From: Pseudomonadota bacterium
Lineage (GTDB): Bacteria; Myxococcota_A; UBA796; GCA-2862545
Reading direction: 5' to 3'
DNA length: 50,134 nt
Assembly (NCBI GenBank): GCA_023954855.1
Contig: JAGSGY010000037.1
Location: 1-50,134, forward strand
Shown here one piece after another: positions 36,383 through 46,000 of the stretch. The notes under the pieces were generated by a model. That model was not told the DNA's origin. It searched no databases and saw only the letters and a list, made by a program, of their open reading frames with translations. The position numbers and the translations under genes are program-made. Each line of letters starts with the position of its first letter. Positions within the stretch are counted from its first letter, which is position 1.

Positions 36383-37501
36383 CTGGCGAGACGCCCGCCC
36401 ATCGTTGAGACAGTTCCGCTCGACCGCAAGGTGTGGTTCATCAGTGACCTGCACCTGGGCGATGGCACGCCTTCGGACGTGTTCTTCGGCAAGGACCGCC
36501 ACCTGATGGCGCTGTGCGCAACCGTCGAGCGCGAGGATGGACTTCTGGTCATCGGCGGCGACGCAATGGACTTTCACCAGGCATGGTCGTTCACCCGAAT
36601 CCTCCGCGCGCACCAAGAGCTGCTGTCCTCACTGTCGCGACTGGCCCGCGCCAAGCGGCTGATCTACGTGATCGGCAACCACGACTATGACATCAGCTTC
36701 TACCGCGAGATCCTCGGCTTTCCGGTGTGCGACGAGCTCCACATCGGCGACGAGATCCTGGTCATGCACGGACACGAGCACGACCCGTTCATCCAGAAGG
36801 AGCTCGACTCGGGCCAGCTTTCGACCAAGGTCCACCACTTCATCGAGCGCTACCTCGACACTTGGATTCGGATCCCGCTCGGCGAGTTCTACACCCTGCC
36901 GAATCGCCTCGCCGCCTGGCTCATGCACAAGTTCGCGCTGTTCGCGACGGTGTGGGTCCAGCTCGCACGCGCCGTGGGCTGGGAAGACCCGAGTGACCAA
37001 CTCAAGGTGCAGCTCGACTTCTGGGCCCGGTCGAACATGGGCGACCCGATGTGCATCTTCCGCCCCATCACCCAGCGTGTGCGCGACAGCGAGTGGAAGG
37101 CCATCGTCTGTGGCCACTCCCACCTACCCGGCATCGTGGATGTGGGTGACCGCCGCTACTGCAACACCGGGTCGTGGACCTTCGCGAGCAGCCACTTCCT
37201 GACCTACGACAAGGGCCAGTGGCGCTGCCGAGACTGGATCACCGGCCGCGAGTTTGGCGACCACTTCTACCGCCCGCTTCTCGACGGCACGATCGACGAG
37301 AAGGACTTCTGGCAGTGGTGGCGCGAGAACTACATGGGCTTCTTGCGCTTTCGAGAGGGCGAGGAGCGCCGCGGCCGTCTGCGCGGTTGGGAATCGTACA
37401 TTCGCGACTCTCAGTACCTCGCCCAGATCGGCGAGCCGCTGCGACCTCTCGAGCTGGCGGTGGCCGCAGACGACGAGGCGTCTGAGATCATCGCGGGCTG
37501 A
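36383..37501 (+). CDS. LpxH-like metallophosphoesterase, probable CTG start
   Basis: The calcineurin-like phosphoesterase motifs are complete: FISDLHLGDG, VIGGDAMDF, VIGNHDYDI, VMHGHEHD and VCGHSHLPG, with NTGSW following. Such proteins hydrolyse UDP-2,3-diacylglucosamine in lipid A synthesis or related pyrophosphates; at ~370 residues this one is longer than LpxH (~240), with helical inserts and a C-terminal extension, so the substrate is uncertain. A CTG at 36383 with GGAGGT four bases upstream gives 372 residues (first residues ARRPPIVETVPLDRK). The first standard start is GTG 36431, which has no ribosome-binding site and begins directly on the first beta-strand. Confidence 0.85.
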   Translation: MARRPPIVETVPLDRKVWFISDLHLGDGTPSDVFFGKDRHLMALCATVEREDGLLVIGGDAMDFHQAWSFTRILRAHQELLSSLSRLARAKRLIYVIGNHDYDISFYREILGFPVCDELHIGDEILVMHGHEHDPFIQKELDSGQLSTKVHHFIERYLDTWIRIPLGEFYTLPNRLAAWLMHKFALFATVWVQLARAVGWEDPSDQLKVQLDFWARSNMGDPMCIFRPITQRVRDSEWKAIVCGHSHLPGIVDVGDRRYCNTGSWTFASSHFLTYDKGQWRCRDWITGREFGDHFYRPLLDGTIDEKDFWQWWRENYMGFLRFREGEERRGRLRGWESYIRDSQYLAQIGEPLRPLELAVAADDEASEIIAG

Positions 37502-37538
37502 TTGAGTTAAAGCCGCGGATTCTCTGGGAGGCTTCCAC

Positions 37539-39839
37539 ATGGACGAGCTCGCGGCCGCGATTCCACTTCGCGGAATGGTCGTCACCACCGGCATGCTTCA
37601 GCCGATCCCGCTGGGTCGCAGCCTGTCCGTGCGTGCGCTCGTTCGCCACATCGAGGAAGGCCTGCCTCTCGTCCTCGTGCCCCAGATCGACTCAGACCAC
37701 GAAGAGTCGCTCACCGCCGAGATGTCGCGAATCGGCGTCCTCGGGCACGCAGTGAGGGTCACGGAGCTACCCGACGGCACCGCGCGAGCTCTCGTCGAGG
37801 GCGGCCCCCGCGTGATCGTGGGCCCCCTCCAGGAACAGAACGGCGCGACGGTCGCCGCGTTCGGCCCGCTCGAGATTGCCGACGACGACCCGATCGAAGT
37901 GCTGGCCATTTCAAAGGAAATCATCTCCCTCGCTCAGCAGTGGCTGCTCGGCAGTGGCGTGACCGGCCCCGACGCTTCGATGCTGCTCGCGGACCCGGAC
38001 GACCCGGACCGCCTCGGAGACCAGATTGCCTCGCGCCTCGACCTCGAGCTCCCGGAGCGCATCGAGCTGCTCCAGATGGTCTCGCGCAAGGCTCGACTCA
38101 TGCGCATCGTCGAGCACCTGTCCATCGCCCTCGCCGGTCAGCAGGTCGGTCGCGATATCCAGCAGAAGGTGCAAGGGGCGATGGATGAGTCCCAGAAGGA
38201 GTACCACCTCAAAGAGCAGCTGAAGGCGATCCGCACCGAGCTCGGCGAGAAGCTGGGCAGCGAGGTCGAGGCCGATGCCTTTACGGAGCGCATTGAGGCC
38301 GCGGGCATGCCCGAGGAGGTCAAGGCCGAGGCGCTACGCGAGGTGAAGCGCCTGCGTCGCACTCACACCGACGCCGCCGAGTTCGCCATCACCCGCACCT
38401 GGCTCGAGACGGTCTGCGACGTCCCGTGGTCAAAAGCCACCCAAGACGAGCAGGACCTTCGGCGCGCCCAGGCCATCCTCGACGAGGACCACCACGGGCT
38501 CGACCGCGTCAAAGAGCGGATCCTCGAGTACCTGGCCGTTCGCCAGCTCCACCCGCAGTCGCGCGGCTCCGTCCTCTGCTTCGTCGGTCCCCCGGGCGTC
38601 GGCAAGACCTCACTCGGCCAGTCGATTGCCCGCGCACTCGGACGGGAGTTTGGACGCATCGCCCTCGGCGGCGTTCGCGATGAGACCGAGATTCGCGGTC
38701 ACCGGCGCACCTACGTGGGAGCCATGCCCGGGCGCATCATTCGCGCCATGCGACGCGCGGGGTCTCGCAACCCGGTGTTCATGCTCGATGAGCTCGACAA
38801 GATCGGCGCCGACTTCCGCGGCGACCCGGCCAGTGCGCTGCTCGAGGTCCTCGACCCGCAGCAGAACGAGGCCTTCAACGACCACTACCTCGACGTGCCG
38901 TACGACCTGTCGCAGGTCTTGTTCATCGCCACCGCAAACCTGGTCGACCCGATTCCGCCCGCGCTGCTCGACCGTCTCGAGATCATCGAGCTTCCCGGCT
39001 ACACCGAGGAAGAGAAGACCCACATCGCGAACCGCTTCCTGCTGCCGAAGATGGCGGTGGAGACGGGCCTTGAGCCCACCCAGCTGTCGCTGACCCGCGG
39101 CGCACTGGCCAGCGTGATCACCGACTACACCCGCGAAGCCGGAGTGCGGGAACTGTCGCGTCAGCTCTCGAAGATCCACCGCAAGGTCGCGAGACGCATC
39201 GTCGAAGGCCGCACTGCACCCGTGCGCTTGTCCGAGAAGGGCCTGAAGCGCTACCTCGGCCCCGCGAAGTACTTCAAAGAGCTGGCCGAGCACACGGACC
39301 AGCCCGGCGTGGTCATCGGCCTCGCGTGGACGGCGGCTGGCGGCGAGATCTTGTTCGTCGAGTGCGCCCGCATGGAAGGCAAGCCCGGCCTCAAGCTCAC
39401 CGGACTGCTCGGCGGTGTCATGAAGGAGTCGGCGGAGGCGGCGATGAGCTGGCTGCGCGCCAATGCTGAGAACTACGGCATTGACCGCACGGCCTTCGAA
39501 GCCGAGTACCACCTGCATGTTCCTGCGGGAGGCATTCCGAAGGATGGCCCGAGTGCGGGTGTGTCGATGCTCTCGGCGCTCGCTTCACGAGCGACTGGAC
39601 GTCCGGTGCGCGAGAACCTCGCCATGACCGGAGAGATCACGCTGCGCGGACGCGTGCTGCCGGTCGGCGGCGTCAAAGAGAAGGTCCTCGCTGCCCGACG
39701 TGCCGGCGTGACCGAGGTGATCTTGCCGCACCACAACAAGTCCGATCTCGAGGACATCCCGCGCTCGGTCCGCCGCGCGCTGACCTTCCACTTCGTGAGT
39801 CGTGCCGACGAGGTGCTCACCCTCGCCCTCGAGAGCTAG
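37539..39839 (+). CDS. lon: ATP-dependent protease Lon
   Basis: The 766-residue protease has an N-terminal substrate-binding domain, an AAA+ module with GPPGVGKTS, FMLDELDKIG and a sensor region, and the S16 peptidase domain with Ser672 in PKDGPSAGVSM and the Lys in GGVKEKVLAA. It degrades misfolded and regulatory proteins in the cytoplasm. GGGAGG precedes the ATG. The stop overlaps the convergent lipoprotein stop by four bases. Confidence 0.96.
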   Translation: MDELAAAIPLRGMVVTTGMLQPIPLGRSLSVRALVRHIEEGLPLVLVPQIDSDHEESLTAEMSRIGVLGHAVRVTELPDGTARALVEGGPRVIVGPLQEQNGATVAAFGPLEIADDDPIEVLAISKEIISLAQQWLLGSGVTGPDASMLLADPDDPDRLGDQIASRLDLELPERIELLQMVSRKARLMRIVEHLSIALAGQQVGRDIQQKVQGAMDESQKEYHLKEQLKAIRTELGEKLGSEVEADAFTERIEAAGMPEEVKAEALREVKRLRRTHTDAAEFAITRTWLETVCDVPWSKATQDEQDLRRAQAILDEDHHGLDRVKERILEYLAVRQLHPQSRGSVLCFVGPPGVGKTSLGQSIARALGREFGRIALGGVRDETEIRGHRRTYVGAMPGRIIRAMRRAGSRNPVFMLDELDKIGADFRGDPASALLEVLDPQQNEAFNDHYLDVPYDLSQVLFIATANLVDPIPPALLDRLEIIELPGYTEEEKTHIANRFLLPKMAVETGLEPTQLSLTRGALASVITDYTREAGVRELSRQLSKIHRKVARRIVEGRTAPVRLSEKGLKRYLGPAKYFKELAEHTDQPGVVIGLAWTAAGGEILFVECARMEGKPGLKLTGLLGGVMKESAEAAMSWLRANAENYGIDRTAFEAEYHLHVPAGGIPKDGPSAGVSMLSALASRATGRPVRENLAMTGEITLRGRVLPVGGVKEKVLAARRAGVTEVILPHHNKSDLEDIPRSVRRALTFHFVSRADEVLTLALES

Positions 39840-40651
39840 AGCCCTTCCATACAGCGGTCAAAGCGACGCTGGCAGCCATCGGCCGGGAAGCCCGAGTCGA
39901 TGCAGACTTGGAACTCTTCCTCACAGACCGCCGCCGGGTCGTTCGGGTCGGTGGTGTTGCCGCCGTCACACTCGGCCCACTCGGTCTCGCAGACCTGCGG
40001 GTCGATCCCCGAAGCCAGGCACTCCTCGAGACGCGCATCGCAAGCGTCCGTGACATCTGTGGGCTCGTCGACGCACTCCATGAACTGCTGCTCGCAAGCC
40101 CACGGGTCCTGTCCGCTCTGTAGGCACTCGTCGAAGGCGTTCTCGCACGGCTCGCCGTCGCCCTGGTCGCAGGCCTCGAAGTCCTCGAAGCAGTCGTAGC
40201 CGCTCCCTCCGGACTGCAGGCACTCGACCAACGCATCGTCGCAGGACATCGGGTCACACGACTCGTACGCCGCCATGCAGTCGTATGGGTCATTGCCGAG
40301 GCTCAGGCACTCGAGCATGTCCGCCTCGCACTCGCCCGCAGGCTCATCCGGAAAGTCGGTTGGGTCCTCGCCGCCAAACTCGTCCATGCACTCATCGAAG
40401 GCGCCCTCGCAGAGCTCGATGTCAAAGCCCGACGTGAGGCATTCCTCGAACAGCCACGTGCAGCTCTCGAGGGCCTCTTCAGGATCGACCACGCCGTCGC
40501 CGTTTGCGTCTTGTCCGGGCCAGACCCCGTCCTCACCCCAGTCGGGTTCCCCCTCTTCGGGGTCGTCTCCGGACTGACCGGCAGCGGGCTCCCAGCAGGC
40601 GGGAAGCGCCACGAGCATGAAGCACAGCGAGAGGACGGAAGAGAAGCGCAT
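39836..40651 (-). CDS. lipoprotein with repeated Cys motifs
   Basis: From ATG 40651 (GGAG upstream) the product is 271 residues, signal [20 protein letters not shown] (lipobox LPAC). An acidic linker contains an EF-hand-like loop, [14 protein letters not shown]. The mature protein is at least seven copies of a ~28-residue unit of the form C-x6/7-E-C-L-x-S-G-x-D-x3-C-x6-C, two helices locked by disulfides, with very high Asp/Glu. Function is unknown; Ca2+ binding and an extracellular location are plausible. Confidence 0.82.
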   Translation of the reverse strand: MRFSSVLSLCFMLVALPACWEPAAGQSGDDPEEGEPDWGEDGVWPGQDANGDGVVDPEEALESCTWLFEECLTSGFDIELCEGAFDECMDEFGGEDPTDFPDEPAGECEADMLECLSLGNDPYDCMAAYESCDPMSCDDALVECLQSGGSGYDCFEDFEACDQGDGEPCENAFDECLQSGQDPWACEQQFMECVDEPTDVTDACDARLEECLASGIDPQVCETEWAECDGGNTTDPNDPAAVCEEEFQVCIDSGFPADGCQRRFDRCMEGL

Positions 40652-40790
40652 GAGGGACTCCGTGCCCTGCAGTGTCCCCGGAAGTCCGTTCTCTGTCCAG
40701 CATGGCCGCAGGACCGGCCGAAACGCCCGGCGCGTGATACCCGCCACGACCCATCGAATCGCCCATTGCGGCGACACCTCGGAGGCCCCA

Positions 40791-41789
40791 ATGGCTCGCC
40801 CGACTCGCGAAGAGATTGCCGCCATCCACGACCAGCCGTTCATGGACTTGGTCTTCGAAGCGGCCACCGTGCACCGCGCGAATCACGACCCGAACCAGGT
40901 CCAGTGGTCCACGTTGCTCTCGATCAAGACCGGTGCTTGCCCCGAGGACTGCACTTACTGCTCGCAGTCCGCACGCTGGAACACGGGTCTCGAGGTCGAG
41001 CAGCTCCTCAACGTCGATGCCGTCATCGCTTCGGCGGAGGCTGCACGTGAAGGCGGGTCGACCCGCTTCTGCATGGGTGCCGCTTGGCGCCGCGTCCCGA
41101 ACAAGGCGATGCCCCAGCTCAAGCGCATGATTCACGAGGTCCGCGCCATGGGCATGGAGACCTGCATGACGCTGGGAACCGTAGACCCCGCCCAGGCGCG
41201 AGAGCTCGCGGATGCCGGCCTCGACTACTACAACCACAACCTCGACACCTCTGAAGAGCACTACGGCAACGTCATCACGACGCGCTCGTACCAGGAGCGT
41301 CTCGACACGCTGCAGAGTGTGCGTAGCGCCGGCATCAACGTGTGTTCGGGCGGCATCCTCGGCCTGGGCGAAGAGTCCAGCGATCGCATCGGGCTGCTCT
41401 GGCAGCTGATGAACCTCGAGCAGCCGCCCGAGAGCATTCCGGTGAACTCGCTCGTCGCCATCGAGGGCACGCCTCTCGCGGACAAGGGCGTCGAGCCGGT
41501 CGATGGCCTCGACATGGTCCGCTTCATCGCTACAGCCCGCATCCTCATGCCCGGCAGCTACATCCGCCTCTCCGCCGGTCGTGAGGAGATGACGGACGAG
41601 CTCCAGGCCCTCTGCCTCATGGCTGGCGCCAACTCGATGTTCACGGGCGAGCAACTGCTCACCACCAAGAACCCCGCCTTCGAGCGCGACAAGGCCTTGC
41701 TCAAGCGCCTTGGCATGCACATCGAGAAGGTTGCGCCGGGTCCCGTGTCGTGTGGCGTTCCCGCCGAGAGTCGGCCGAGCGCAAAGTAG
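40791..41789 (+). CDS. bioB: biotin synthase
   Basis: The 332-residue radical-SAM enzyme converts dethiobiotin to biotin. [18 protein letters not shown] holds the CxxxCxxC cluster site with the neighbouring aromatic residue, followed by [15 protein letters not shown] and [13 protein letters not shown]-like SAGREEM near the C-terminus is also typical. GGAGG lies five bases before the ATG. It diverges from the Cys-rich lipoprotein over ~140 bases and ends four bases short of the convergent protease gene. Confidence 0.96.
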   Translation: MARPTREEIAAIHDQPFMDLVFEAATVHRANHDPNQVQWSTLLSIKTGACPEDCTYCSQSARWNTGLEVEQLLNVDAVIASAEAAREGGSTRFCMGAAWRRVPNKAMPQLKRMIHEVRAMGMETCMTLGTVDPAQARELADAGLDYYNHNLDTSEEHYGNVITTRSYQERLDTLQSVRSAGINVCSGGILGLGEESSDRIGLLWQLMNLEQPPESIPVNSLVAIEGTPLADKGVEPVDGLDMVRFIATARILMPGSYIRLSAGREEMTDELQALCLMAGANSMFTGEQLLTTKNPAFERDKALLKRLGMHIEKVAPGPVSCGVPAESRPSAK

Positions 41790-41793
41790 CGCC

Positions 41794-42996
41794 TCAGAGC
41801 TGGACGACCACCGGCACCCCGTTGCGAACCGCCTCGATCTGCGCGGGTTCGCCGGGATCGAGCATGTCTTGGACGTCCGCGGGTGCGCGAACGGGAATGC
41901 CGTCGACCGTCCGCACGATGTCGCCAACCCGGACCCCCGCCTTCTCGGCACGGCTTCGGGGTCGAACCGCCACCACGCGCCCGCCGGTGCCGGGGTTGGG
42001 ACGAAGCGTCATACCGGCGACTGCGACGGCACGCTCTGCCCAGTCCGTCAGCCCGACATCCACTGCCTGGTCTTCGCCGTCGCGCCGAAAGGTCAAGGTC
42101 GCCCGCTGACCGGCGGGGAGTCCATCGAGCAGTGCGCGCAGTGTCTCGGGGGTGTCGAGAGGCTGCCCATCCAAGGACTTGAGCAGATCGCCTACGCGAA
42201 CCCCCGCACGGTCTGCTGGGCCCGAGGGCACCACATCGCTGACCATCAACCCGCCATCGGTCTCGACGGCACGCGCCCCCAGATAAGCCCGGGTCATGCG
42301 AGCCCCCTTCCCGAGCGCGGGAAGCACGTCCTTGAGCACTTCGACGGGGACCGCGAAAGCGATGGCCTGTCCTTCGGAGTGCGTTCCTGCGAGGATACCG
42401 ACGATGCGGCCACCGCCGTCAAAGATCGGACCGCCCGAGTTTCCGGGGTTGAGCGGAATGGTGAGCTGAAGGAAGTCGACAGACGGGCCGCCCTCACGCA
42501 CCACGAGGCGCCGCTCGCGGCTGCCCAGCACACCGACGGCCAGGCTGTGACCGAGGCCGTAGGGATTGCCAATGGCGAGCAGCGTGTCGCCGGCCACTAG
42601 TGCATCCGAGCTCCCGAGTACCGCCGGCTCAAAGACCGGACTCTCAGCCCGCAGAAGCGCGAGGTCCGTTCGGGCATCTGTGCCGACCACTCGCATCCAG
42701 ACCGCCTTGCCGTCCGCCCCCTGAACCACGACGTCGCGCGCGCCGACAACGAGATGTCGAGCGGTGACCACTTGATCCCGCGCCACCGCGAATCCACTGC
42801 CCACCCGGGTATCGGGCTCGGAGAGCGACACATTCACGACGACGGGAGCCACGCGGTCGTAGACCTCGGCGTAGCTAGCAAAGGCCGCAGGAGCCGTCGT
42901 CTTCGGCACCGTCGAGCGCCCCGCGACAAAGGCCAGGACCGAGGCCGTCAGAACCCACGGAAGTACGCGCCAGAACAGGGACGGGGCAGCACTCAC
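41794..42996 (-). CDS. HtrA/DegP-like serine protease with two PDZ domains
   Basis: From GTG 42996 the protein is 400 residues, with one N-terminal membrane segment (WRVLPWVLTASVLAFVAG). The trypsin-like domain has the triad His in VTARHLVV, Asp in TDLALLR and Ser in NPGNSGGP. Two PDZ domains follow (each with GVRVGD), so it should degrade or refold misfolded envelope proteins. The start lies only 27 bases from the divergent kinase start; a GGGGGG run is the only ribosome-binding-like sequence. Confidence 0.92.
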   Translation of the reverse strand: MSAAPSLFWRVLPWVLTASVLAFVAGRSTVPKTTAPAAFASYAEVYDRVAPVVVNVSLSEPDTRVGSGFAVARDQVVTARHLVVGARDVVVQGADGKAVWMRVVGTDARTDLALLRAESPVFEPAVLGSSDALVAGDTLLAIGNPYGLGHSLAVGVLGSRERRLVVREGGPSVDFLQLTIPLNPGNSGGPIFDGGGRIVGILAGTHSEGQAIAFAVPVEVLKDVLPALGKGARMTRAYLGARAVETDGGLMVSDVVPSGPADRAGVRVGDLLKSLDGQPLDTPETLRALLDGLPAGQRATLTFRRDGEDQAVDVGLTDWAERAVAVAGMTLRPNPGTGGRVVAVRPRSRAEKAGVRVGDIVRTVDGIPVRAPADVQDMLDPGEPAQIEAVRNGVPVVVQL

Positions 42997-43023
42997 GCGA
43001 GCCCCCCGCGGTAGGGTGCACCC

Positions 43024-46000
43024 GTGCAGCTCCCCGCGCCATTCGGGAAATACGAGCTTCTCGAGCGCATCGCGACGGGAGGCATGGCAGAGGTGTACCT
43101 CGCGCGGAGCTTCGGAGTCGCGGGCTTCGAGAAACGCTTGGTCATCAAGCGCATTCGAGAGGAGCACGCAGAGGACCCACGCTTCATCTCGATGTTCATC
43201 AACGAGGCGAAGATCGCGGTGCACTTGAACCACCCCAATGTGGTGCAGGTGTACGATCTGGGACGGGTCGGCCCCTCCTGGTACATGGCGATGGAGCATC
43301 TGCACGGGCGCGACCTGACGCGTCTGGTGAAGACCCTGCGAGCCGTGGAAGAACGACTTCCCCTCCCGGTCGCCGTCCACATCGTCGCCGAGTCCTGCCG
43401 CGGTCTGCACTATGCGCACTCGGTGAGCGCCCCAGAGGGCACGGTGCTTGGGCTGGTCCATCGCGACGTCAGCCCCCACAACCTCGTCGTCACCTTCGAC
43501 GGCTCGGTGAAGCTCGTCGACTTCGGCGTGGCGCGCGTCATCAACACGCAGCTCGGCTCTGAGAAGAGCAAGGGAAGCGGAAGGCCCGGCGGGGGCAAGT
43601 ACGCCTACATGAGCCCGGAACAGGCGAATGGAGAGGAGGTCGATCCTCGAAGCGACATCTTCTCGGCCGGCATCGTCCTCTGGGAGCTCATTGCCGGGCA
43701 CCGTCTCTTTCAGCACGAGGACGCGCAAGAGAAGCTCAGGCGCGTACGCGAGGCGGTCATCCCCGACCTCAGCGAGACGATGGGTCTCGACTCAGCGCTC
43801 TGGGCGATCCTCTCGAAGGCCCTCGCTCGCGAGCGAGACGAGCGCTACGCCACGGCTGGGGAGTTCGAGGAAGACCTGCGGACCTGGCTGTTCGAGCACG
43901 CGGCCGAAGACCACCGCGGCGCCCTGATCAGCGAAATGCGGCGGGCATTTCCCGGTGAAGCGGACCGCAACCCTCTCGGCTTAGGCCTCGCCCGCCTCGT
44001 CGCCGACGTCGAGCGCTTGGATGCGCCCGAACCCACGCTCACCGCTGGCACTGCCACACCTGTCGGAAGCGGACTCCCGGGTCTGCTGAGCACGCCCGAT
44101 GGTGAGCGCAAGGCCGTCGTCAGCGTCGTCGTCGACGTGGACGGGCTCACGGACCTGTCGCTGAAGCTCGAGCCCGACGACCTCTACAAGCAGCACTACC
44201 GCTTGCTTCGCTGGGTGCGCAGCATCGTCGATCGCTACGATGGGGTTGTGGTCACCGCGATCGATGACCAGGTCGTGCTGTTGTTTGGCGCCCACAAGAA
44301 TCGCCACGACGACGCTGCCAGAGCCCTCGAGTGCGCACTCGAGCTCCAACGCCAAGTCGGCAGCCTGCGCTCGAAGGGCCTCCAGCTCGAGCTTGCGATG
44401 GGTGTGCACGCTGGCGAGGTGACCACAGCTTCCGGTGGGCGGCGCGAGACCCGCTACCTCTCGCGAGGCGACACCACACGCTTCGCGCGGAGGCTATCTG
44501 CCCGTGCGGACCACGGTGAAATCCTGGTCTCCGAGCGCATCATCCGCGCCACCGACGCCTTGTTTCGCTACCGAAAGGGCCCCGAAGTCCTGAACCGCGG
44601 AGGAAAGCCTCCATCGCGGAGCTGGTCGGTCAACGCACGTCGTCGAGGCATCCGGGTGGCCGGAAAGGGCCCGTGGCTTCGGCGCGCCCAAGAGCTCGAT
44701 GTCATCCGCGACCACTTGATGCGGCTCGCTTCCGGTAAAGGCACGTCGCTTGCCTTGGTTGGAGCGCCGGGCACCGGAAAGTCCCGGCTGATTCGGGAGA
44801 TCCAGACCCTCGCCCAGCGACGTGGCTTGCCGATGTACGTCGCGCGCTGCACGCCCTACGGCGAAGACCCCGCGATGGAGCCGTTCCGTGACCTGGTCCG
44901 CTCGGTTCTCGGCCTCAGCGGCGACCCCTCACAAGCCGAGATCGAAGCCGCGCTGCCACGCCTCACTCAGCTCGGTCTGACGCCGCGCAGCATCGAAGTC
45001 GTCGGAGCGCTGCTGAGCAACCGCAAAGCCGCCCAGGCCGACGATGTGTGGGACGCCTTGCAACGCATTGTGCACGGCCTCTCCCACGACGGAGCCCTGG
45101 TGTTCGCCGTCGAGGACCTGCACCACCTGCAGCCCGCCGAGATGCGACGCCTCGCTCAGCTTGTAAAGAGCCTGCTCTCCCAGCCGGTCTTCTTCCTCGG
45201 CACGGCACAGGGCATGCTGACCTCCGAGTTCTCGGGCATGGGCGAGGTCGTCGAGCTTGGCGCTTTCCCAAGCCACGTCCAACGACGCCTGGTCGCGCAC
45301 CTTCTCGACGCGGAGTCCGTAGACGTCGGCCTTCTCGAGTTGATCGAGAGCACCTGCGAGGGCAACGCCCTCTACATCGAAGAGATGGTCAAGTACCTGA
45401 TTCAGCGCAAGGCCGTCGAGGTCAACGACGGGCGAGCGGCACTGTCCGCCGAGGTCGGCGAAGGGGCCATCCCTGAGACGCTCACGGCCGTCGTCGCTTC
45501 GCGCATCGACGCACTCGAGCCGGCCTCGAAGGGCATGCTGCAGCTCGCAGCGACCATCCGCGGAACCTTCAGCGCTCGCCTTCTCGCAGAGGCTGCGGGA
45601 CTCGATGACCCGACCCCGATCCTGACCAATCTCGCGTCACACGGGTTGATCGTCCGCACTCAGACCACGGATGAGTGGAGCTTCGCCAGCCACCTCGTCC
45701 GGCGGGTCGCACTCCACGGCATCCTCGGGGTCCAGCGGCGCAGCTACCACGGGCTCATCGCCTCGGCCCTCGAGACGCTCTACGCCGAAGATATCGACGC
45801 GTACATTGAGTCGCTCGCCCAGCACTGTGCGGAGGCTGGGCGCCACCTCGATGCCGCCCGCTACGCCTACCGCGCCGGCCAGCAACTTGAGCGCAGCCAG
45901 CTCCTGCAGCGGGCCGCCAACTACTACACCTCTGGACTGAAGTCTCTCGAGCAAGCCCCTCGCGACCCCGAGACCTGGGATGCCCGCATGCAGGGCGAGG

